A stretch of DNA of 55,029 bases. Origin: Alphaproteobacteria bacterium. Its GTDB lineage: Bacteria; Pseudomonadota; Alphaproteobacteria; Rhodobacterales; Rhodobacteraceae. Every line of letters starts with the position of its first letter. Position 1 is the first letter of the stretch. The notes under the pieces were generated by a model that was given only the letters and a program-made list of their open reading frames with translations, ran no database searches and had not been told where the DNA came from. The DNA is taken from the NCBI GenBank assembly GCA_009908505.1, contig JAAAPD010000040.1, positions 1 to 55,029 of the forward strand, written 5' to 3'. Of the stretch, positions 8,012 through 17,609 are shown in pieces. Made by a program: the position numbers and the translations under genes.

Positions 8012-9891
8012 TGGGCGGCCTCCCTCACCGGTTCGGGGTCGATGCAACGCACAGTGCGATCCGGCCCGTTGTCTACCAGGTCGATCTCGCCGCGGCGGCA
8101 GGCCTTTCGTACCTTGTGACAGCGGTCAGCAAAGGCGCATCCGTCGGGCAGTCGGTCGACCACTGGCGGCATGCCTGGGATCGCGGCCAATTCGCGCCGT
8201 CCGCCGCCCAGCTCCGGCACGCAGGCCATCAGACGCGAGGTATAGGGATGCGACGGCGCGTTCAGGATCGCGTCGGTCGGGCCCTCTTCGACGATGCGAC
8301 CGGCATACATGACGGCAACCCGGTCACAGAGCTGAGCCACGACACCGAAGTCATGGGTGATGAAGACGATGGCCAGGCCGCGGTCGCGCCGCAGGTCGTC
8401 AAGCAGCGACAGGATCTGCGCCTGCACGGTCACATCCAGCGCCGTCGTCGGTTCATCGGCGATGATCACGTCCGGGTCATTGGCCAGCGCCATGGCGATC
8501 CCGACGCGCTGACGCATACCGCCCGACATCTCGTGCGGGTAGCTGTCGATCCGCTTTTCGGCATTGGGAATACGCACGGATTTCAACAGGTCGATGGCAT
8601 GGGCGCGGGCCTCGGCCTTGGCGGTGGCATGGTGGGACTGCACCGCCTCGATCAACTGGTCCCCCACGGTATAGAGCGGGTGCAACGTCGCCAGCGGATC
8701 CTGGAAAATATAAGCGACCCGGTCCCCCCGCAGCCGGCGCAGCTGCGCATAGGGGGCGCCGACAAGTTCCTGCCCTTCGAAATGCACGGCACCGCCGGTG
8801 ATCACCCCGGGGGGCGACGCCACCAGCCCCATGACCGACAGCGCGGTGACGGACTTGCCCGAACCGCTTTCGCCGATGATTCCAAGGCATTCGCCCGACC
8901 GCACGGACAGGGTCACGCCGCCCACGGCCTTGTAGTGGCGGTTCTTGACATGGAACTCGGTCTTCAGCCCCTCGATCGACAGCAGCGCGCCGCCCGCCTG
9001 CGGCTGGGGCACCGGCCCTTGGCGATCGACCAGCGTGGTCGGCATGGGGCGGTTCAGCGCCCCGGATTTCAGACGCGGGTCCAGCGCGTCGCGCACCCCG
9101 TCGCCCAGAAGGTTGATCGCCATCACGATGATCAGGATCATCGCCCCCGGCACGATCGAGGTATGCGGATTGGTGATCAGGGCCGAGCGCGCTTCGCCCA
9201 GCATCGAGCCGAGATCGGCCACGGGCGGCTGGCTGCCCAACCCCAGAAAGCTCAGACCGGCGGTCTCGAGGATCATCCAGCCCACGGTGGTGGACATGGC
9301 GATGACGATCACCGGGATGACGTTGGGCAGGACCTCGGTGATGATGATGCGCAAATCGCCCATCCCCGACAGCCGCGCCGCGTCCACGAATTCCTTGTGC
9401 GCGATGCCCACGGTCACGCCGCGGATATTCCGGGCGAAGAAGGGGATGTTGACGGCCGCCACCGCGATCAGCGCATTCAACAGGCCGGGGCCTAGCGCCG
9501 CGACGATGGCCAGCGCCAGAAGGATGTAGGGAAAGGCCATCAGCATGTCGACGCCGCGCATGATGATATTGTCGGTGCGCCCCCCGTAGAAGCCCGCGAT
9601 GATCCCGACCGCCGCGCCCAGTGTCGCGGCGATCACCGCGGCGGCGAACCCGACCGCGAGGCTCAGCCGGGCGCCATGCAGCAGGCGGCTCAGCAGGTCG
9701 CGCCCCAGGTGGTCGGTTCCCAGCAGCGCGCCTTCGGAAAAGGGGCGCTGGAATCGGTCACCGGTGCTGGTCACGTTGGGATCGGCCAGCGGCAGCAGGG
9801 GTGTGATCAGCGCCAGCACAACGACACAGACCATGACGATCAACCCGGCCAGCGCCAGCCGGTTCCGGGCGAGCAGACGCAGGAAACTCAT
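8008..9891 (-). CDS. Fused ABC permease + ATPase (DppC-DppD type)
   Basis: 627 residues in two parts. Residues about 1-290 are a DppC/OppC-like permease: an N-terminal membrane helix, [14 protein letters not shown], several further helices, and the [10 protein letters not shown] coupling loop. Residues about 310-625 are a DppD/OppD ATPase with Walker A GESGSGKS, signature MSGGMRQR, Walker [13 protein letters not shown] and the C-terminal CAFADRC motif. These are normally two genes. The open frame is continuous and codon use is uniform, so the fusion looks genuine; permease/ATPase fusions of this family are known in Rhodobacterales and relatives. Starts with ATGA overlap to the upstream permease. 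Confidence 0.94.
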   Translation of the reverse strand: MSFLRLLARNRLALAGLIVMVCVVVLALITPLLPLADPNVTSTGDRFQRPFSEGALLGTDHLGRDLLSRLLHGARLSLAVGFAAAVIAATLGAAVGIIAGFYGGRTDNIIMRGVDMLMAFPYILLALAIVAALGPGLLNALIAVAAVNIPFFARNIRGVTVGIAHKEFVDAARLSGMGDLRIIITEVLPNVIPVIVIAMSTTVGWMILETAGLSFLGLGSQPPVADLGSMLGEARSALITNPHTSIVPGAMILIIVMAINLLGDGVRDALDPRLKSGALNRPMPTTLVDRQGPVPQPQAGGALLSIEGLKTEFHVKNRHYKAVGGVTLSVRSGECLGIIGESGSGKSVTALSVMGLVASPPGVITGGAVHFEGQELVGAPYAQLRRLRGDRVAYIFQDPLATLHPLYTVGDQLIEAVQSHHATAKAEARAHAIDLLKSVRIPNAEKRIDSYPHEMSGGMRQRVGIAMALANDPDVIIADEPTTALDVTVQAQILSLLDDLRRDRGLAIVFITHDFGVVAQLCDRVAVMYAGRIVEEGPTDAILNAPSHPYTSRLMACVPELGGGRRELAAIPGMPPVVDRLPDGCAFADRCHKVRKACRRGEIDLVDNGPDRTVRCIDPEPVREAAQ

Positions 9892-10835
9892 GTCTTGATC
9901 CTCGGGTCCAGAAGGCTTTGCGCCACGTCCACGGCGATGTTGAACATCACGTAGCAGGCCGCCACGAAGACAACGCCCCCCTGCACCAGAAGAATGTCAC
10001 GGGTCAGGATCGCGTCGACCAGCATCCGCCCCACGCCGGGCCACTGGAACACGATCTCGATGTAGACCGCGCCGGACAGGACGAACCCGGCCTGGATGCC
10101 CAGCACGGGGATGATGCTGACCATGGCCGCGCGCAGGGCATGGCGCCAGATCACGCCGCGCTCGTGCACGCCCTTGGCCCGCGCGGTGCGGATGAAATCC
10201 TGGCGCAGCACTTCCAGCATGGCCGAGCGCGACAGCCGCGCGATCACGCCCGTGGCCACGGTGGCCAGCGCCAGCGCGGGCAGCGTCAGGTGGCTGATGA
10301 GCGCCGCGATATCGCGGTCGCCATAGATCGGCCACATGCCGGAAACCGGGAACCATTGCAGGTTCACCGCGAAGATCAGGATCATCATCATGCCAAGGAA
10401 GAAGGACGGGATCGAAATCCCCAGCAACACCACGAAGGTGATCAACTTGTCGGCCAGCCCGTATTGCCGCGCGGCCGAGACCACCCCCGCCGCCACGCCC
10501 AGGAACGAACAGATCACGAAGGAGGTCCCGGCCAGGATCAATGTCCCGTTGAACCGTTCAAGCACCTCGTCGATCACCGGGCGATTGAGCGAGAAGGATC
10601 GCCCGAAATCCCCCTGCAACATGTTGCCCAGCCAAATGAAATACCGCTGCACCAGCGGTTTATCGAGGCCCAGGTCGCGGTTCAGCTTCTCGACGTTTTC
10701 CGGGGTTGCGTAGGACCCCAGGATCGCCGTGGCCGGATCGCCGGGGATCATCGCCATGATCAGGAACACGATGATCGAGATGCCCAGAAGAACGGGAATG
10801 GCCGATACGAGTCGTTTCAGGATATATCCGGCCAT
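9888..10835 (-). CDS. Peptide-type ABC importer permease (DppB/OppB-like)
   Basis: 315 residues beginning MAGYILKRLVSAIPVLLGIS, the usual N terminus of DppB-type permeases. It contains LGLDKPLVQRYFIWLGNMLQGDFG-type spacing motifs before the membrane domain, several helices, and the coupling loop with RTARAKGVHERGV. ATG at 10835 has a G-rich site upstream; the frame extends further but without a better start. It lies 65 bp after the substrate-binding gene, and a strong stem-loop occupies that gap. The partner permease is the N-terminal half of the next gene's fusion. Confidence 0.93.
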   Translation of the reverse strand: MAGYILKRLVSAIPVLLGISIIVFLIMAMIPGDPATAILGSYATPENVEKLNRDLGLDKPLVQRYFIWLGNMLQGDFGRSFSLNRPVIDEVLERFNGTLILAGTSFVICSFLGVAAGVVSAARQYGLADKLITFVVLLGISIPSFFLGMMMILIFAVNLQWFPVSGMWPIYGDRDIAALISHLTLPALALATVATGVIARLSRSAMLEVLRQDFIRTARAKGVHERGVIWRHALRAAMVSIIPVLGIQAGFVLSGAVYIEIVFQWPGVGRMLVDAILTRDILLVQGGVVFVAACYVMFNIAVDVAQSLLDPRIKT

Positions 10836-10861
10836 GCGCCCCCCGGGAAGGATTGGTGCCT

Positions 10862-10891
10862 GGGCGCGGCCCGCAAGAACAGGCCGCACCC
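10862..10891 (-). promoter_or_regulatory. Intercistronic stem-loop after substrate-binding gene
   Basis: On the minus strand GGGTGCGGCC pairs with GGCCGCGCCC over 10 bp (one G-T) with a 10-nt loop, and there is no T tract. The place, between binding-protein and permease genes, is typical of elements that protect the upstream mRNA or dampen downstream expression so that the binding protein is made in excess. Confidence 0.6.
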
Positions 10892-10900
10892 GGTTTCGTA

Positions 10901-12475
10901 TCAGTCCTTGGTCACGTCATCCAGAAGCAGGAAGAACGAAGGCTGCAACGAGAACCCGTCGACCCGGTCATTGGTGACCGCGTTCTGCTTCCAGTTAGCG
11001 ACGAAGACCCAGGGCGCGTCCTCCTGCACGATGGTCTGCATCTCGCGGTAAAGCCGCGCGCGTTCCTCCGGGTCGGTCTCGACACGGGCCGCTTCCAGCA
11101 ACTCGTCCACCTCGGGGTTGGAATAATAGCCCGAGTTGAAGCCGCCCTGGTCAGGCCAGGCATCAGTGCGCAGAGCCAGGAAAGGCAGTGTGTCCGGGTC
11201 GTTGGTCATCCAGGCCATCTCGGCCATGTCGGCCTTGCCTTCCAGCCCCGGGTTCACCTCGCCCAGGAAGGTATTCCATTCATAGGTCTCGATTGTCACG
11301 TCGAAACCCACAGCCTCGAGATCGGCCTGGATCGCGGTGCCCATGGCAACCGGGTCCAGCATGCCGGACCCACCTTCGGTGACGTAGAAGGTCAGTTCGG
11401 CACCCTCGGCCCCGGCTTCGGCCAGCAATTCGCGGGCACGGTCAGGATCATAGGGATAGGGTTCCAGATCCTCGTTGTAAGCCCAGGAAAAAGCTGGCGG
11501 TGTCGGGCCCGCGGCGACCTCGGCCGTGCCTTCGAGCACATCGTTGACGATCGCTTCCTTGTTGACCGCGTAATTGGCAGCCTGGCGAACCCGCACATCG
11601 GCAAAGGGGCCTTCCTTGGCGTTCAGAATCAGGAACCAGACATGCGGCCCGGCCTGTTCGTGCACCGTGAACGCATCGCCCTGGAATTCCGACAGCGCCA
11701 CGGGGGGCACCTCGACCATCAGGTCGATCCCACCCGCCAGCATTTCCGCCGTGCGGGTGTTGGCATCGGTGATCGGGCGAAAGACCACGGCCTCGAGGCC
11801 TGGCGCGCCATCCCAGTGGTCTGGGTTGGCCTCGACCACGACGGCCTCGTTGCTGCGCCATTCGACGAACTTGAACGGACCCGTCCCGGCCGGATTACGG
11901 CCCACTTCGGCGCCGTGGGTCTCGACAGAGGTCGGCGAAACCATCAGCCCGGTCGGGTAGGCAAGGTTCGACAGGAACGGCGCATAGGGTGCGTTGAGGG
12001 TGAATTCCACCGTTGTGTCGTCCAGCGCCTCGACGTTTTCCACGGCTGAGAAGAAGAAGGCCAGCGGGAACGGACCGGTGTCGTGATAGGGGTGATCCTC
12101 GTTCAGCATCCTCTCGAAGTTGAAGACCACGGCCTCGGCATTGAAGGGCGTCCCGTCATGGAAGCTGACGCCTTCACGCAGGTTGAAGGTATAGACGGTG
12201 CCGTCCTCGTTGATGGTCCAGTCCGTGGCCAGCGCCGGTTCGACCTCGAGCGTGCCGTCCTTGTAACGCACAAGACCGTCGAAGACGTTCATCAGGATGC
12301 GGAAATCGTTCACGGCGGTCACCGCCGCCGGGTCGAGCGCCTTGGGTTCGGCGATCTGGCCGACGATCAGAACATCCTCGGGGGTTTGGGCCATTGCCGG
12401 AACTGCGCCAAGGCCGAGCGCCAGGGCCGCGGTGGACGCCATCAGCGTGCGCCGTGTCAGGTCAGTCAGTGTCAT
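10901..12475 (-). CDS. ABC substrate-binding protein, family 5 (peptide type)
   Basis: 524 residues with a signal peptide carrying paired arginines (LTRRTLMASTAALALGLG...AMA). The mature part has SBP family 5 hallmarks: VPAL.TDWTINEDG-type opening, FNLREGVSFHDGTPF, ANYAVNKEAIV, and AGPTPPAF. It captures substrate in the periplasm and delivers it to the fused importer encoded downstream. Family 5 proteins bind peptides, nickel complexes, opines and related solutes. The hydrolase neighbours suggest an N-acyl or N-carbamoyl amino acid or short peptide. Start fixed by AGAGAGG ahead of the ATG. Two palindromes lie in its promoter. Confidence 0.93.
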   Translation of the reverse strand: MTLTDLTRRTLMASTAALALGLGAVPAMAQTPEDVLIVGQIAEPKALDPAAVTAVNDFRILMNVFDGLVRYKDGTLEVEPALATDWTINEDGTVYTFNLREGVSFHDGTPFNAEAVVFNFERMLNEDHPYHDTGPFPLAFFFSAVENVEALDDTTVEFTLNAPYAPFLSNLAYPTGLMVSPTSVETHGAEVGRNPAGTGPFKFVEWRSNEAVVVEANPDHWDGAPGLEAVVFRPITDANTRTAEMLAGGIDLMVEVPPVALSEFQGDAFTVHEQAGPHVWFLILNAKEGPFADVRVRQAANYAVNKEAIVNDVLEGTAEVAAGPTPPAFSWAYNEDLEPYPYDPDRARELLAEAGAEGAELTFYVTEGGSGMLDPVAMGTAIQADLEAVGFDVTIETYEWNTFLGEVNPGLEGKADMAEMAWMTNDPDTLPFLALRTDAWPDQGGFNSGYYSNPEVDELLEAARVETDPEERARLYREMQTIVQEDAPWVFVANWKQNAVTNDRVDGFSLQPSFFLLLDDVTKD

Positions 12476-12500
12476 GGGAGCCTCTCTGTTGCGGGTTAAA

Positions 12501-12540
12501 TTATCATGATTAATTGCATTGAGACAAATTCTCATGATAA
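12501..12540. promoter_or_regulatory. Paired GntR-type operators between SBP and DUF1028 genes
   Basis: TTATCATGATTAA at 12501-12513 and TTCTCATGATAA at 12529-12540 are imperfect copies of the TTATCATGATAA palindrome, with centres 28 bp apart. They lie between the divergent starts of the substrate-binding gene (12475) and the DUF1028 gene (12571). The same core appears twice next to the GntR gene at 14013-14081, so I assign them to that regulator. Confidence 0.7.
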
Positions 12541-12570
12541 ATTCAAGAAGAATGTTAAGAGGGGCGCGGC

Positions 12571-13233
12571 ATGACCTTTTCGATTCTCTCCCTTGACGAA
12601 GAAACAGGCACTTACGCCGCCGCAGCGGCCACCGGCAGCCTGTGCGTCGGGGGCTGGGTTCTGCGCGGCTGCATCGAATCGGGGCTGGTCGCCTCTCAGG
12701 GCACGGCGCCCAGCACCTTCTGGCGCGACGAGGCGTTGCGCGGAATGCATGCGGGCGGGGCCGCTGACCGCGTCGTGGCCGACCTGACCGGGGCCGATCC
12801 CGGCAATGGCCACCGCCAGATGATCGCACTGGACCGAAACGGGCGCACCGGCGGCCATACCGGGGCCGAAAGCATTCCGTATGCCGCGCATGACTGCCGC
12901 TCGAGGCTGGCCGTGGCCGGGAACATGCTGACCGGGCCGGACGTGCTGGAGGCCATGATCGCGGCCCACGAGGCGGCGGCCGAAAGCGCCGCCGACCGAA
13001 TGCTGCAGGTTTTGGCGGCGGCTGACGAGGTGGGCGGCGACATGCGCGGGCTGCAATCGGCGGCGCTCTTGATCCTGTCGCCGGATCGCCCGCCCCTTGA
13101 TCTGCGCGTCGATTACGACCCCGATCCGGTAAACGCCCTGCGCGCCTTGTGCGAGCGGGCGCACGGGTCTCCCTATCACGACTGGCTGGCCGAGGTGCCG
13201 GTGCTGTCGGACCGGTTCCGCGCGCCGCGATGA
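12571..13233 (+). CDS. DUF1028 family protein (putative Ntn-type hydrolase)
   Basis: 220 residues without a signal peptide. It starts MTFSILSLDEETGTYAAAAATGS and contains GGWVLRGCIESGLVASQG and AAHDCRSRLAVAGNML, the pattern of DUF1028. The family is related in fold to N-terminal nucleophile hydrolases; no activity is firmly established to my knowledge. It is divergent from the importer operon, shares operators with it, and meets the GntR gene tail to tail with a 7-bp gap. The likely role is hydrolysis of the imported compound (inference). Confidence 0.88.
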   Translation: MTFSILSLDEETGTYAAAAATGSLCVGGWVLRGCIESGLVASQGTAPSTFWRDEALRGMHAGGAADRVVADLTGADPGNGHRQMIALDRNGRTGGHTGAESIPYAAHDCRSRLAVAGNMLTGPDVLEAMIAAHEAAAESAADRMLQVLAAADEVGGDMRGLQSAALLILSPDRPPLDLRVDYDPDPVNALRALCERAHGSPYHDWLAEVPVLSDRFRAPR

Positions 13234-13240
13234 CGAGGTG

Positions 13241-14002
13241 CTATTCGGCCATGAACTGCCGCTGAATCTGCGCCTCTTGCGCGACCATCATTTCCTCGGC
13301 CTCGGCCATGTGCGAGGCCATGATCGCCCGCGCCCTGTCGGCATCCCCCTCGCGCAGCGCCGCGACGAGGTCGATCTGGTGCCGACGGCCGCGTTCCCAC
13401 AGCGCATGGTTGGGCGGTTCGTAAAGCCGGCGATAAACGGTCATCTCGCGCAGGATGCGGGCCATGAACCCGATGACGAAACCCAAAAGGCGATTGCCCG
13501 CGAATTCCGACAGGCGCGAATGGAAGGCCAGCGACGACACGTGCTGTTCCTTTTCCTCCTCGGCGGTTCGCGCCGGTTCGGGGTGCCGCTCGGCCAATGC
13601 CTGCAATTCATCCAGCTGCGCTGTGGTCAGCCTGCCGGCCAGGTTGGCGGCCAGTTCGGGCTCCAGCAATTTGCGCATCTGGTAGATGTCGGCCAGCGAC
13701 AGCTCCTGGAAATAGAAGTAGTTGGCCAGAAGCGACCGCGCCCGGTGGGCTGAAACCTCGCCCACGAAACTGCCGCCGCCGGGGCCGGTGCGGGTGACGA
13801 TCAACCCCTGCGCTTCGAGGATGCGCATGGCCTCGCGCACGGTGCCCTTGGAGACACCGAAGGTCTGGATCATCGCCGCCTCGTTGGGCAGCTTGGCGCC
13901 CTGTTTCAGGTCACGCTCGACCACCCATTGCTTGATCTCCTCGGCCACGCGGACCGGACGGGATCGTCTTGGCCGTTCTGCATGTCTGTTGCTGCCGTCC
14001 AT
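13241..14002 (-). CDS. GntR-family regulator, FadR/FCD subgroup
   Basis: 253 residues. The N-terminal winged helix-turn-helix (about residues 15-80) includes LPNEAAMIQTFGVSKGTVRE, then GLIVTRTGPGGGSFV. The C-terminal helical FCD domain has EPELAANLAG, FHSRLSEFAGN and a late His in the usual ligand/metal positions (RHQIDLVAALREGD, SHMAEAEE). ATG at 14002 is preceded by GAGGG; longer starts would run through the operator region. A perfect 24-bp palindrome sits 11 bp upstream of its own start, so it is probably autoregulated and controls the importer, DUF1028 and M20 genes. Confidence 0.93.
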   Translation of the reverse strand: MDGSNRHAERPRRSRPVRVAEEIKQWVVERDLKQGAKLPNEAAMIQTFGVSKGTVREAMRILEAQGLIVTRTGPGGGSFVGEVSAHRARSLLANYFYFQELSLADIYQMRKLLEPELAANLAGRLTTAQLDELQALAERHPEPARTAEEEKEQHVSSLAFHSRLSEFAGNRLLGFVIGFMARILREMTVYRRLYEPPNHALWERGRRHQIDLVAALREGDADRARAIMASHMAEAEEMMVAQEAQIQRQFMAE

Positions 14003-14012
14003 CAGGCCCTCG

Positions 14013-14036
14013 ATGTTTTTATCATGATAAAAACAT
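14013..14036. promoter_or_regulatory. Perfect 24-bp palindrome, GntR operator
   Basis: A perfect inverted repeat centred at 14024/14025, with half-site ATGTTTTTATCA and its exact complement. The inner TTATCATGATAA core is identical to that at 14070-14081. It lies 11 bp upstream of the GntR start. Confidence 0.75.
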
Positions 14037-14069
14037 AGACAAGCTGGCGCGTCATGTGTAGCCGATAAT

Positions 14070-14081
14070 TTATCATGATAA
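14070..14081. promoter_or_regulatory. TTATCATGATAA operator at the M20 hydrolase gene
   Basis: Perfect 12-bp palindrome, 2 bp before the GGAGGG ribosome binding site of the M20 gene and 51 bp centre to centre from the larger palindrome. Binding here would block initiation of the M20 transcript. Confidence 0.7.
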
Positions 14082-14093
14082 TTGGAGGGTCGC

Positions 14094-15311
14094 ATGGATT
14101 GGGGACTTGAAGCCGAACGCAGGCTGATCGAGATCGCCCGGTGCAGCATGTCGCAAGTTGGCGTGACCCGCCTGCCCTTCACGGCTGAACACGCGGCCGC
14201 GAATGCGGTGATCGGCGATTGGATGGGCCAGGCTGGACTGGCGATGCACCTGGATGCCGCGGGCACCTTGGTCGGGTGCAAGCGCGGCCCGGCCGGCGCT
14301 CCCACCCTGCTGATGGGCTCGCACCAGGATTCGGTGCGCAATGGCGGGCGCTATGACGGGATCATGGGGGTCGCCCTGCCCTGTCTTGCGCTGCAGAAAC
14401 TGGCGGCCGAGGGCGTGGCGCTGCCCTATTCGGTCGAGGTGCTGGCCTTTGCCGATGAAGAAGGTGTGCGTTTTCCGACCGCGCTTGTCGGCTCGCGCGC
14501 CCTGGCCGGCACAGTGGATCCGGCCGTGTTCGACCTGACCGACCGCGACGGCATCCGGATGGGCGATGCCCTGGACGCCTTCGGCGGGGATGCCGCGAAC
14601 GTGGCCCGGATCGCCTGCGATCCGGCCGGCATCCTTGGCTTCCTGGAGACCCATATCGAGCAAGGCCCCGTTCTGGAACGCGAAGACCTGCCTGTCGGGA
14701 TCGTCACCAGCATCTGTGGGATCGAACGCAACGCGGTGCGCTTCACCGGTGAAACGGGCCATGCGGGCACCGTCCCGATGCCGGGGCGCAAAGATGCGCT
14801 TGTCGCCGCCGGGCGTTTCATCAGCGCCATCCACGATGAGGCCGCCCAAAACGCCGACCTGCGCGCGACCGTGGGCAGCCTAGCCTTGCACCCCGACGTG
14901 GTGAACGCGATCCCGGACCGCGTCAACCTGACATTGGAAATCCGCGCGCCCGAAGATGCCGACCGCGCGGATTTCGCCGCCTGGGCGCGGGTCGAGGGCG
15001 AGAAGATCGCCGCCCAAGCGGGCCTCGGGTTCGTGATGGACCGGACCTATGTCCAAGAGGCCGTGCCCTGCAGCCCAGCGCTGCGTGATACCCTGGCGAG
15101 GGCGGCGCATTCGAACGCCGGGCGCGCGGTCCTGCTGCCATCGGGCGCCACGCATGACGCGTCGGCCATGGCCGATCTTTGCCCGGTGGGCATGGTGTTC
15201 GTGCGCTGCCGCGACGGCAAGAGCCACTCGCCCGCCGAATTCGCCAGCGCCGCCGACATGGGTGTCGCGGTCGAGGTCCTGGCCGACTGCCTGCGCGCCC
15301 TCGCCCCCTGA
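14094..15311 (+). CDS. M20-family amidohydrolase, N-carbamoylase/allantoate amidohydrolase type
   Basis: 405 residues. Motifs of the hydantoinase/carbamoylase group of M20 metalloenzymes are visible: MGSHQDSVRNGGRYDG (metal His and Asp), ADEEGVRFP (metal and catalytic Glu), ETHIEQGPVLE, and a C-terminal SGATHDASAMA (metal His). Such enzymes split a carbamoyl or ureido group from N-carbamoyl amino acids, allantoate or ureidoglycolate-like substrates, using two zinc or manganese ions. I cannot fix the substrate. GGAGGG before ATG 14094 decides the start over an in-frame TTG at 14082. Controlled by the adjacent GntR palindromes. Confidence 0.9.
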   Translation: MDWGLEAERRLIEIARCSMSQVGVTRLPFTAEHAAANAVIGDWMGQAGLAMHLDAAGTLVGCKRGPAGAPTLLMGSHQDSVRNGGRYDGIMGVALPCLALQKLAAEGVALPYSVEVLAFADEEGVRFPTALVGSRALAGTVDPAVFDLTDRDGIRMGDALDAFGGDAANVARIACDPAGILGFLETHIEQGPVLEREDLPVGIVTSICGIERNAVRFTGETGHAGTVPMPGRKDALVAAGRFISAIHDEAAQNADLRATVGSLALHPDVVNAIPDRVNLTLEIRAPEDADRADFAAWARVEGEKIAAQAGLGFVMDRTYVQEAVPCSPALRDTLARAAHSNAGRAVLLPSGATHDASAMADLCPVGMVFVRCRDGKSHSPAEFASAADMGVAVEVLADCLRALAP

Positions 15312-15314
15312 CAG

Positions 15315-15340
15315 GCTGCTGACACCAAGCTGTCAGCAGC
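15315..15340 (+). terminator. Perfect 10-bp hairpin after the M20 gene
   Basis: GCTGCTGACA, loop CCAAGC, TGTCAGCAGC, beginning 3 bp after the M20 stop codon. It probably ends or insulates that transcript before uvrB, though the following bases (GCCTCTTGC) are not a proper T tract. Confidence 0.5.
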
Positions 15341-15394
15341 GCCTCTTGCACCCTGCCCGGACCGTGCCACATTGGGAGGCAAGGAGTGCCGCCC

Positions 15395-17602
15395 ATGCCC
15401 TATGCCCAGACCGACCGTTCCGACGCGGAAACCTATCTTGCCAACCCGGCCGAGGACGTGCGCACGCGCGACAAGCTGGAGGGCGGCAAGACCTTCGTGA
15501 TGCGTACCACATTCAGCGCCGCGGGCGACCAGCCCACGGCCATCGCCGAACTGTCCAGCGCCGTAAAAGAGGGCGAACGCGACCAGGTACTTCTGGGCGC
15601 GACAGGCACCGGCAAGACCTTTACAATGGCCCGCGTCATCGAGGAAACCCAGCGCCCCGCGATCATCCTTGCCCCCAACAAGACCCTGGCCGCCCAGCTA
15701 TACGGTGAATTCAAGGGGTTTTTCCCGGACAACGCGGTGGAATACTTCGTCAGCTACTACGACTACTACCAGCCCGAGGCCTACGTGCCGCGTAGCGACA
15801 CCTATATCGAGAAGGAATCCCAGATCAACGAGCAGATCGACCGCATGCGCCACTCGGCCACGCGGGCGCTTCTGGAACGTGACGACGTGATCATCGTGGC
15901 CTCGGTCAGCTGTATCTACGGTATCGGCTCGGTCGAAACCTACGGGGCCATGACGCAGGACCTCAAGGTCGGCGGCGAATACGACCAGCGCCAGGTCATG
16001 GCCGACCTGATCGCCCAGCAATACAAGCGCAACGACCAGGCCTTTCAGCGCGGCACATTCCGCGTGCGCGGCGACAGCCTTGAAATCTTCCCCGCCCACC
16101 TGGAGGACCGCGCCTGGAAACTGTCCTTCTTCGGCGAAGAGTTGGAGAGCATCACCGAGTTCGACCCGCTGACCGGCGAAAAGACCGGCAATTTCGACAA
16201 GATCCGGGTCTATGCCAATTCCCACTACGTCACACCCAAACCGACGATGCAGCAGGCCATCATCGGCATCAAGAAAGAGCTGCGCAGGCGGCTGGATCAA
16301 CTGTTCGGCGAGGGCAAGCTGCTCGAGGCGCAGCGGCTGGAACAGCGCACCAATTTCGACCTGGAGATGCTGGAGGCCACCGGCGTCTGCAACGGAATCG
16401 AGAATTATTCACGCTACCTGACCGGCCGTGCGCCGGGCGAGCCGCCCCCCACCCTGTTCGAATTCATCCCCGACAACGCCATTGTCTTCGCCGATGAATC
16501 TCACGTTTCGGTTCCGCAGATCGGCGCCATGTTCAAGGGCGACTACCGGCGCAAGTTCACACTGGCCGAGCACGGATTTCGCCTGCCGTCCTGCATGGAC
16601 AACCGCCCCCTCAAGTTCGAGGAATGGGACGCCATGCGCCCACAGTCGGTCTTTGTCAGCGCGACGCCGGCCGCGTGGGAGCTGGACCAGACCGGCGGCG
16701 TCTTCAGCGAACAGGTGATCCGCCCCACCGGCCTGCTGGACCCCGAGGTGGAAATCCGCCCCGTCGAAACCCAGGTGGACGACCTGCTGGACGAGATCCG
16801 CACCGTCGCCGCCGACGGCTATCGCGTGTTGGCCACGACCCTGACGAAACGCATGGCCGAGGACCTGACCGAATACCTGCACGAACAGGGCATCAAGGTC
16901 CGCTACATGCATTCCGACATAGACACGATCGAACGGATCGAGATCCTGCGCGACCTGCGCCTTGGGGCCTTCGACGTTCTGGTGGGCATCAACCTGCTGC
17001 GCGAGGGGCTGGATATTCCCGAATGCGGGTTGGTGGCGATCCTGGATGCCGACAAAGAGGGCTTCCTGCGCTCGGAAACCTCGCTCATCCAGACCATCGG
17101 CCGCGCCGCCCGGAACGCCGAGGGCCGGGTGATCATGTATGCCGACCGGGTCACGGGCAGCATGGAACGCGCCATCGGCGAAACCAACCGCCGCCGCGAG
17201 AAACAGATCGCCTACAACACCGAACACGGCATCACCCCCGAGACGATCCGCAAGAACGTCGAGGACATCCTGCAAGGGCTCTACAATGGCGACGTGGACA
17301 TGAACCGCGTGACCGCCAAGGTTGACAAACCCCTGCACGGCGCCAACCTGGAGGCCCACCTGGACGGTTTGCGCGACCAGATGCGCAAGGCCGCCGAGAA
17401 TCTGGAATTCGAAGAGGCAGCGCGCTTGCGCGACGAAGTCAAGCGGCTGGAAACCGTAGACCTCGTTGTCGCAGACGACCCGCTGGCCCGGCAACAGGCG
17501 GTGGAGAAAGCCGTGGGCGACGCCGCCAAGGCCGAGGGCCGGTCAACGGCCGGGCGGCCGGGGCAGAGGGGTGGGAATGCAGGGAGAAGGAAGAAGAGGT
17601 GA
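15395..17602 (+). CDS. uvrB: Excinuclease ABC subunit B
   Basis: 735 residues. Helicase-like DNA damage verification subunit of UvrABC nucleotide excision repair, loaded by UvrA and joined by UvrC. Walker A GATGTGKT at residues 68-75; the beta-hairpin [12 protein letters not shown] that threads DNA follows near 120; Walker B is FADESH; helicase motifs [11 protein letters not shown] and QTIGRAARN are present; and a C-terminal UVR domain ([15 protein letters not shown]) contacts UvrC. AAGGAG 8 bases upstream supports ATG 15395; an in-frame GTG at 15386 overlaps that site and is unlikely. No GTTC-N7-GTTC SOS box was seen upstream. Confidence 0.98.
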   Translation: MPYAQTDRSDAETYLANPAEDVRTRDKLEGGKTFVMRTTFSAAGDQPTAIAELSSAVKEGERDQVLLGATGTGKTFTMARVIEETQRPAIILAPNKTLAAQLYGEFKGFFPDNAVEYFVSYYDYYQPEAYVPRSDTYIEKESQINEQIDRMRHSATRALLERDDVIIVASVSCIYGIGSVETYGAMTQDLKVGGEYDQRQVMADLIAQQYKRNDQAFQRGTFRVRGDSLEIFPAHLEDRAWKLSFFGEELESITEFDPLTGEKTGNFDKIRVYANSHYVTPKPTMQQAIIGIKKELRRRLDQLFGEGKLLEAQRLEQRTNFDLEMLEATGVCNGIENYSRYLTGRAPGEPPPTLFEFIPDNAIVFADESHVSVPQIGAMFKGDYRRKFTLAEHGFRLPSCMDNRPLKFEEWDAMRPQSVFVSATPAAWELDQTGGVFSEQVIRPTGLLDPEVEIRPVETQVDDLLDEIRTVAADGYRVLATTLTKRMAEDLTEYLHEQGIKVRYMHSDIDTIERIEILRDLRLGAFDVLVGINLLREGLDIPECGLVAILDADKEGFLRSETSLIQTIGRAARNAEGRVIMYADRVTGSMERAIGETNRRREKQIAYNTEHGITPETIRKNVEDILQGLYNGDVDMNRVTAKVDKPLHGANLEAHLDGLRDQMRKAAENLEFEEAARLRDEVKRLETVDLVVADDPLARQQAVEKAVGDAAKAEGRSTAGRPGQRGGNAGRRKKR

Positions 17603-17609
17603 TTGATCC

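Noticed and set aside
15311..15394. Possible SOS (LexA) box upstream of uvrB
   Set aside because: The alphaproteobacterial GTTC-N7-GTTC pattern was looked for and not found in the gap.
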